From assembly GCA_963930655.1 (NCBI GenBank), contig OZ005616.1, forward strand, positions 23,882,922 to 23,946,921: DNA of 64,000 bases, written 5' to 3'. The notes below the pieces were generated by a model. The model was not told the DNA's origin, searched no databases, and saw nothing but the letters and a program-made list of their open reading frames with translations. Source of the stretch: Myrica gale. Taxonomy: Eukaryota; Streptophyta; Magnoliopsida; Fagales; Myricaceae. Position numbers and translations under genes: made by a program. This document shows positions 57,625-64,000 of the stretch, one piece after another (the stretch's first letter is position 1; each line of letters opens with the position of its first letter).

Positions 57625-57880
57625 TCCGCGTTTGGGTTTTCAATCCCGAGACCCTAAAGCAGCAAAAAGATAATGTAAAGGAAAACAAATAGACGAAGGA
57701 AGAGAGAAGTTTTTTTTGGATGGGGGGATTATATACTACATAGATTCGAGTGTGTATCGGTTTCGGGTTGGATATGAACAGAGGAAAAGCTTGCCGTTCC
57801 ATAAAGGGCCAAACCATACCCTTGCCTTTCAACTTTTACTAAACAGATCGCCTCATAGAGTAGCTAGGTATATGCGCTCA

Positions 57881-60800
57881 ATGGCCTCTCCTTCTCACAA
57901 CTCCCACCGAGATTACAAACTAAAATCAGAAGAAGATGGAGGAGACTGGCTTCAGTTAGGTTTAGGATCAGGAACAGGTTGCAGGAAATTGGAAGGGCAA
58001 AGTTCAAACCCAGTTTCAGGCCTTCTGACATTAGCAGCATCTTCTTCTTCTCCCTTGAATACCAACCACCAGGCAGGGTTAGGGTTAGGATTAGAGTTAG
58101 ATTTGAAGTCAGGTTTAGATTTAGGGTTTGATATTGACAGTGTCAGGCATGTGGCGCCGCCGAGGAGTAATTATCACAAATTGTGGCCAGATAATTGTAA
58201 TTATCATTATCAGTATTATGGGGATGATGATCATAATGGTTCACCATCATGGCCATGGCACAAGGATTCAGGTAGTGCCTTTCTTGGCCTTCAGAACTGG
58301 CAAATGACGGTTCCCAATGCTGCTCATGATTACTCCACAAGAAGACCACAGTCTGGTTTGTGGTTTTCACTACGCTCCTTAACCAATCGGTGAGTGACAA
58401 GTTTTTCCTTAGATACATCATTATAAGCACCAGCATTAATGTTCTCTCTCTCCCTTTCTTAACGCACAATGTTTAGTGGTCAGTTTATGTGATTTCTTTC
58501 TCACCTGTCCATAATTATAGTTCCTTCTCTTTTAGGTTTCCTCTTTCGTTCGTTGTTCTCTTCTTGCTCTCCGGTGGGTCTCTTTCCATAGTACTTTCGT
58601 TAAACCTCTCTTTGTTTGTCTTTCTTTTTTGCCCTAGGCATCCAAACTCTCTTTGTTGAGTTTGGACGAGCGTGTACAAATTAACACATTGTACGGTTAG
58701 TTTTCTCCATTTCCCATATGTAACCATTCTTCTTATCATCCTCTCTCTTCCTTTGCTTGAATTTTTTGTCTTCTTGTCTCGTTACTCTCTTGCTTACTTG
58801 CATATTCGCTTAGTGGGTGGTTTCGAGAGTATCTTGTCCTGACAAATACACCTAGCAGAGTTGATTTCTGCAGCAGTTATAGTTCACCTCTTAATCCTAT
58901 CATTTTCATGAGTATTTTTGTGTTAACTTACTATTTTCCTCTCCACCCCCCGGCGGGGGTCTTTTCTCCCTCAACTCTCTCTCTGCTTCGCTCTTGTTTT
59001 GGTGATTGACTCGTGCTATATCTGTTGTGAGCAGGGATGGGGAAGCGTTGCCTCAAATACAGAAGGCGTATATTAGAGTGAAGTAAGTGTTGTACGTTAG
59101 ATTTAGGAAAAAAAAGTGGTTTAAGTTAGAATCCATATACGATCATATCTACGTCTCATTTTTCTACTTAGCTAATGATGGTGTTCAGTGAAATTGAGTG
59201 GAAAAGAAAAGCTGATGTTACTTTTCCTTTTTGGTTTTTGTGTCGTTGTTCTTTTTCTGTAAAAAGGGACGAGAACATGACGGTTTTCATGGTTAAAAAG
59301 TACCTGGTTAGAAAGCTTGCTCTTTCCAACGAGGCTGAGGTAATTTATTGCTCTCTCCCGCTCTCTCTTGTATCTCTTTTGAATAGCTCCGTGATAATTA
59401 AAGTACCGCATGCATGAATATGATTGATGGCATAGGGAGATGATGACAAACGTTCTCACTACGTGGGTCTTGTTGAGAGAATGCTACCTGTTTCTATGTA
59501 GACTCTTCAGTCTATCCCATGCAGTTTGGTCTAGCTATTCAGTAGAGGGTTAGGGTTTCGACTTGGGGATGGGCACTTGCGCTGCTGCTCGATGTGAAGT
59601 TTGAACTATAGCCCTGTCAATGCTGGCCTCTGACGAGGCTTATCGTGGTTAACTTTTCCCCTATCTCTCTCTCTCGCTCTCGAAGCAGGCTTCCATGGCG
59701 TATTTCCATTAATATGGTTAGGCGCGCAGGTCGTTCATACCCACGAAGACAGATAGCTCTCTCTCCTCCTCGGCGTTGTGTCTGTCATGTGTCTGCTCCT
59801 AATGGTTACTCGTTCTTGACTTCTTACTTAAAGGGAGGAGAATCAGTTCTTAGGCTTCTGAAAATGTAATTAAAGACTACTAGTTAGTACAGCAGCTCAC
59901 TTTGGTGGTGGAGAAGTAGTGATGTTTCCCATAAATGTCTTTCAACAAACTTCGGGGTGCAGTTCTTGGTAGAGTTGTGCTTTTGCTTCGATCTGTCTGT
60001 GTGGTTAACTGTTAAGAGCATGCATACAGGTCTAGGTTCCGGTATATAAGTGAAGAAAACTACCAGATCTGGTTTAGCAGCTTTGTTAGGTAGATAAGTG
60101 AGCTGAAACAAAGAAATTAGTTTATTAAATGGAAAGTTTTATTCTTTGGAATGATCCTTTTAACTAAGTTCTGAAGTCTCCTGGTTGTGAGCTTTTGAAA
60201 AGGCCCTTTTTTGAACTACATAATTACATGACTGGCATTTCAGTAGAATAGATAAAAAAACAAAGAACTTATGATTAAAGGTAAAGAAGAAGAGAGATTG
60301 GCTGTGTAGCCCGTAGCTAAGCATCATGCATGATCAAGCATCTTTTACGTTAGAACCGTTAATTAGGGCTGCAAAACCGGAAATTCGGTCCTGTTTTTTG
60401 GACGGGACCGGACCGGATTTTCGGTTGTACATAAATTATAGGACTTGTCCGGACCACTTAAGTGGTCGGATCGTTTCATTTTTTAAAAAGAAAATTAGGC
60501 TAATTTCGAAGGGAAAGAATATGTCAAAATTCAGAGTTTTAATTTTAGTTAAAACCTAATTTTTTAAGTTTGTAATTTATATTAAAAAGTTATAAAAAAT
60601 ATTTTTTTATTTATATTAATAAATGCCGACCGGTCCAGACCGAATTTACACAAACAAGATTGGACCGGACCGCAAATCCGGTCTGATTTTATGGTCTGGT
60701 CTGCTGTTCGATTTTGTTCAACCCTACCATAAACTCTTAGAGACTTCTGTTCCCTTAAAAAACATTACTCATGAAGATTTGGATCCTTGAACTGGACACA

Positions 60801-61734
60801 GTATCTGCTTGAGGGTTGTCCACTTTCTTGTGGGTTTTATTGGAAACTTGACTAGTATATATGGAGTGGTGTAGATTTTTCATTTTGCTGCTAGCTCCAT
60901 GTAATATAGGTTTGATTTTAGGCTTAATCCATCCATCAAATACACAACTTTGTGAAATCCTTGTCTAACTGATGATTTATAACTCATCTTTCCTATCCGT
61001 TTCGTTAGTTATTTCATTATTCACAGATTTATTTATTTATTTATTTATGGAGTTTAAAATGTTATGGATCGGATTTCTAAGGCATTGGAAAATGTGAAGA
61101 TCTTATGATGTGTTTGTATCAGGTGCGGCACATATCTATTATCCCTTACCATATCATGATATCTGATTATTCTTAAACAGTGTGGATGGTGTTTGGTAAC
61201 ATTAATGAAGAGAGCAAAACTTAAAAATAAAAAACGGAAGAATAGTGCTGAAAGGGTATGGAGTTTGGAGAAATGTGCAAGCATTTGCTACCCCCGAGGT
61301 TTGCTTGTCATTAATGATCAGCTCATGTCAATGGAGCCCCTTATGAACCTTTCACCAAAGACATGTCGAATGTAAGATTATAACATATTGCTGAAAGATT
61401 ACAGGACTGTAGGTTGTTGTTCTTTTACTTTTCCCCGAGTCCACAACAGAGAGTATGTTGAAGTGCTCAGATCAATTGCATGCATAAAGATTTTAATTTG
61501 AAGCTTATTTTATTATATTCCCTTTGTTTCTCACTGCGTTTATATTTGCAGATTGATATATCATGCATGGGGCAGAACTTGTTGCAGACTGAAACCTTGA
61601 AGCAAGTAAGGGATGCTGTTTGGCTGCCTCGATTGTTAGACTCTATCGATTCGACATTACAAGGCTGCTCCCTAGACATGTCTCCCAAACATTTGATGTC
61701 TTTACATTACGAAAGACGATGTGTATTGGACTGA
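57881..61734 (+). CDS. LAX PANICLE 2-like nuclear regulator
   Basis: Four exons join in frame: 57881-58389, 59035-59082, 59267-59339 and 61552-61734, giving 270 residues. An ATG three codons earlier (57872) is an alternative start. LxLxL repression-type motifs occur at 24-28 (LQLGL) and 67-81 (LGLGLELDL and LDLGF). A conserved block QSGLWFSLRSLTNR ends exon 1. It is followed by a RAWUL-like ubiquitin fold: LPQIQKAYIRVKDENMTVFM, VKKYLVRKLALSNEAE, then DISCMGQNLLQTETLKQVRD and a final HLMSLHYERRC. In rice and maize the LAX2/BA2 protein works with the bHLH LAX1/BA1 in axillary meristem formation. This is inferred by family; a DNA-binding domain is not visible. Intron 3 is 2.2 kb and carries a MITE-like element. 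Confidence 0.83.
60364..60726. mobile_element. MITE-like element in intron 3 of the LAX2-like gene
   Basis: Ends TAGGGCTGCAAAA / TTTTGTTCAACCCTA form short inverted repeats. Inside, GACCGGACCGGATTTTCGG pairs with ACCGGACCGCAAATCCGGTC. The repeat type suggests a non-autonomous hAT, but no 8-bp target duplication was found. Confidence 0.5.
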
Positions 61735-62552
61735 GGTTTCTTGGTTTGGTTCTGTACTTCTAGCAAGCTGTATATACATGTATTGCTTTTTATTCAGGAA
61801 TGCATGTGTTGGATAAATCAGTCCTCAAACTGCTTTCGTTACTTACACTTCCACACGGGCAGATTCAGACCTTTGCAGAGTTTTCTACGTGTTTTGTAAC
61901 TATTTCTGCGTTTCGCATCCGTGCATCTGATAGGAAGAAGAAATTAACCTTTCTTTTCATTGATGGTTCATGTGGGTGGAAGAATTTGAAGACAAGGAAT
62001 TGGATTTCTCTTGGATTTCAATTGTTCTTTGAATCAATGGCTTGATTAAAGGCTGAAAAGTATATAGATAATCTTTAATTAACCCACGCGGCAACTTTCA
62101 GCACGCTTATCAAGAACCACTTCTTACATTAATCAAGAGAATTTGGTACTTGTCTTATATTTTTTAGGATTGTTTCGAAAATTCCAACACTTTTTAATAT
62201 ATATATTTTAAAAAAACAATATCTCTTTATAATTTTCCCACAAACCTCAATAAAATCTATATTACTCCCAATAAATAAATTTATATTAAAAGTTTTGAGA
62301 CATCTAAGCATAATTTAATAGAAAACTGATTCAACATGAGCATATATATATTTTTTGCAATGATGCTCCGTTTCTTTCATTGATTTTTATTTTATTAATG
62401 AAAATTAATTTGGTTTATAGTGAAAATTTTTATTTTAATATTCATTTGATCCTCCCATTATTTGAATTGTATGCTAATAATGGCAAAACAACTCTAACTT
62501 TTCTTTTGACTACCGCTACTTCTTTCCATTGAGTTTTTCATGGATTTTTTTA
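61735..62552. other. 3' flank of LAX2-like gene and AT-rich DNA
   Basis: The 3' UTR is likely in the first 250 bases. Around 62165-62305 a weak inverted pair (AGGATTGTTTCGAAAATTCC / AAAGTTTTGAGACATC) may be a decayed MITE. Confidence 0.4.
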
Positions 62553-62928
62553 GGGAAATTCATTTTTTAGTCCTTAAGTTTTGGACACTTTTTTATTTTA
62601 GTCATTCACTTTCAACTTTCAAATTTTTAATCCTTGAGTTTTTTTTGTTTGATGAAATGGTCCTTCCGTCAGTCTGTCGTCCATATGCCTAACGGAGCTC
62701 CCTGACACGTCAACAAATTTGAACCGGTCGATCGCTCACTTTAAAAACATATACCCGGCCGACCGCTTCAAATTTGCTGACGTGTTAAAGAGGTCCATTA
62801 AGCATATGCAAGAAAAACTGACGAAAGAACTATTTCGTCAAAAAAAGAAAACTCAATGACTAAAAATTTGAAGTTTGAAATCTGAGGACTAAAATAAAAA
62901 AATGTCTAAAACTTAAGGACTAAAAAGT
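62553..62928. mobile_element. MULE-type foldback MITE, 376 bp
   Basis: The two arms pair along most of the element (TTTTTAGTCCTTAAGTTTTG / AAAACTTAAGGACTAAAAA; ATTTTAGTC / GACTAAAAT). GATTTTTTTA at 62543-62552 and GATTTTTTTTA at 62929-62939 form a 10-11-bp target duplication that differs by one T. Near the centre TGACACGTCA and GCTGACGTGTTA face each other. Confidence 0.8.
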
Positions 62929-62961
62929 GATTTTTTTTATATTGTGTTTTAGGGTGATTTA

Positions 62962-63155
62962 GGCTGTGTATATTTGCAAAAATTTTGAGTAATTTTAATT
63001 TACATAAGTTATGAAAGAGAGGAGAAATAATAATTTGAGTTTTATATTAAAAAATATTATAATTTTTATGTTAAAATTTAATCTTTGTTTAAATAATAAT
63101 AATATAATTTTTATTATTTTAACAAAAATTAAAATTTTAACATACAAACACTATC
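62962..63155. mobile_element. Tourist-like MITE, 194 bp
   Basis: Ends GGCTGTGTATATTTGC / CATACAAACACTATC with TTA at 62959-62961 and 63156-63158. The interior is very AT-rich and self-complementary. Confidence 0.75.
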
Positions 63156-63319
63156 TTATTTTCTTCCCACTTACACTGATTTTATAATTTTTATGAAATA
63201 AGAAAATTTCATGTCTGATAAAAATAGATTGGCTGCATGATTTAAATATGGTACTATTTGTAGCTTTTTGCTCGTTAATTTTGGAGGACCTTTAGAGCAA
63301 AGCCATGGAGACTGGCTTA

Positions 63320-63495
63320 GGTTATGTTTGTGTTATAAATTTTTTGATAATGAGTTTAGTGTTGGTATTGAGTTTAGTGAAAAAGTAAAGAGAGATAATT
63401 TTTTTATATTTTTTAATGGGAGAGAGAGATTATATTGTAGTATTTTATTAAAAATTGGTGGAATATTTTATAAAATATTTAGTGCAAACGCAGCC
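63320..63495. mobile_element. Tourist-like MITE, 176 bp
   Basis: Ends GGTTATGTTTGTG / GTGCAAACGCAGCC with TTA at 63317-63319 and 63496-63498. It is an inverted relative of the 49638 element. Confidence 0.8.
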
Positions 63496-63589
63496 TTAAG
63501 AGGTGTGATGTGGAAGAAACTGAAGGGGGCAAAGGCTCTATTTATCTAGAAAAAAAGAAAGCAAAATAGCGGAATAAAGAAAAATAAAA

Positions 63590-64000
63590 ATCCGGAAACC
63601 CAGAAAACTCACACAAAAGAGGAGAGAGAAAGCGAGAGAGAGAGAGAGAGGAATGAGCCGAACCGAATCGTAGCCAAAGTTTCTTTCTTTCTTGCAGCTC
63701 ATGATACTTTAGAAGAGTCCCTCACTCCAACCGGACCAATTCCGCCAAACCATAGATCTAGGGTTCCTGAGCACCTACATCTGTCTTCTCCGATCGCACC
63801 TCCTCCGAGTACCGCTGCAATCTCGGTCAGTTTTTTTAACTGTGCTTCCCCCCGTTTTTTTTTTCTTTCATTTTTGTAATTTTTTGTAGTTTGCCTGACA
63901 TATTCTCTCTGAATTATATACTAGCTTCGTAATGGATGAACTACCCATTATTAAGAATCTCTATATCTCTCTCCCAAGACATATTAACTCTCCCAAGACA
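63590..64000 (+). promoter_or_regulatory. Probable 5' leader of a gene continuing right of the window
   Basis: A (GA)n tract (63619-63652) is followed by a CT-rich, moderately GC-rich stretch containing CTAGGGTTCC and CGATCGCACCTCCTCCGAG, ending in a donor-like CTCGGTCAGTTTTTTT near 63825. This is the look of a plant 5' UTR exon with a leader intron. No start codon in a long frame is reached before the window ends. Confidence 0.3.

Noticed and set aside
57716-57880. In-frame extension upstream of the LAX2-like start
   Set aside because: It would need a TTG start; no ATG lies before 57872, and the segment overlaps the expected 5' leader.
1-64000. tRNA, rRNA, CRISPR or operon structure
   Set aside because: No cloverleaf-supporting sequence, rRNA core motif or regular spacer array was found; tRNA-like boxes occur only in SINE-like fragments.

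Overview
This window is nuclear DNA from a flowering plant, most likely a woody eudicot. Genes have multiple GT-AG introns, intergenic DNA is AT-rich, and the genes match plant-only families (PLATZ zinc protein, LAX PANICLE 2-like protein, FMO1-like monooxygenase, a chloroplast methyltransferase, a plant five-pass membrane protein, a small CLCAPTAHPGSF protein). Repeats are plant types: Ty1/copia, TRIM, MULE, Tourist-like MITEs and LINE debris. I saw no operon, rRNA, intact tRNA or CRISPR array.

Layout. 0-2.2 kb: a gutted copia element in an intron of an FMO1-like gene whose last four coding exons lie at 2.56-4.47 kb; its 5' exons are off the left edge. 6.15-9.03 kb: a Mutator-like element with about 210-bp terminal inverted repeats and a 9-10-bp target duplication, carrying a broken RING-H2 (ATL-type) gene fragment. 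9.87-14.48 kb: an eight-exon plastid-targeted SAM methyltransferase. 20.02-21.21 kb: a PLATZ gene. 28.19-29.05 kb: a giant GC-rich foldback MULE ending 101 bp before the start codon of a nine-exon five-pass membrane protein (29.15-33.30 kb). 35.56-35.90 kb: a small intronless gene. 41.81-46.84 kb, minus strand: a kinase-fold-like gene with at least four frame-breaking lesions, called a pseudogene. 47.91-48.25 kb: a TRIM. 57.88-61.73 kb: a LAX PANICLE 2-like regulator. The right edge looks like the 5' leader of a further gene.

The most unusual pattern is a series of tiny insertions (12-28 nt, mostly a poly(A) or poly(T) run) flanked by 7-22-bp direct repeats, at about 4.98, 19.3, 31.5, 36.0, 41.2 and 43.3 kb, plus a 210-bp poly(A)-tailed retroposon at 36.4 kb. 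They look like target-primed reverse transcription events that stopped almost at once. One of them, with a 22-bp duplication, frameshifts the kinase-like gene. Four MULE-type foldback elements with 9-11-bp target duplications and about ten Tourist-like MITEs with TTA/TAA duplications account for much of the other DNA. The genes are unrelated neighbours rather than a pathway; family names rest on remembered protein families and were not searched.
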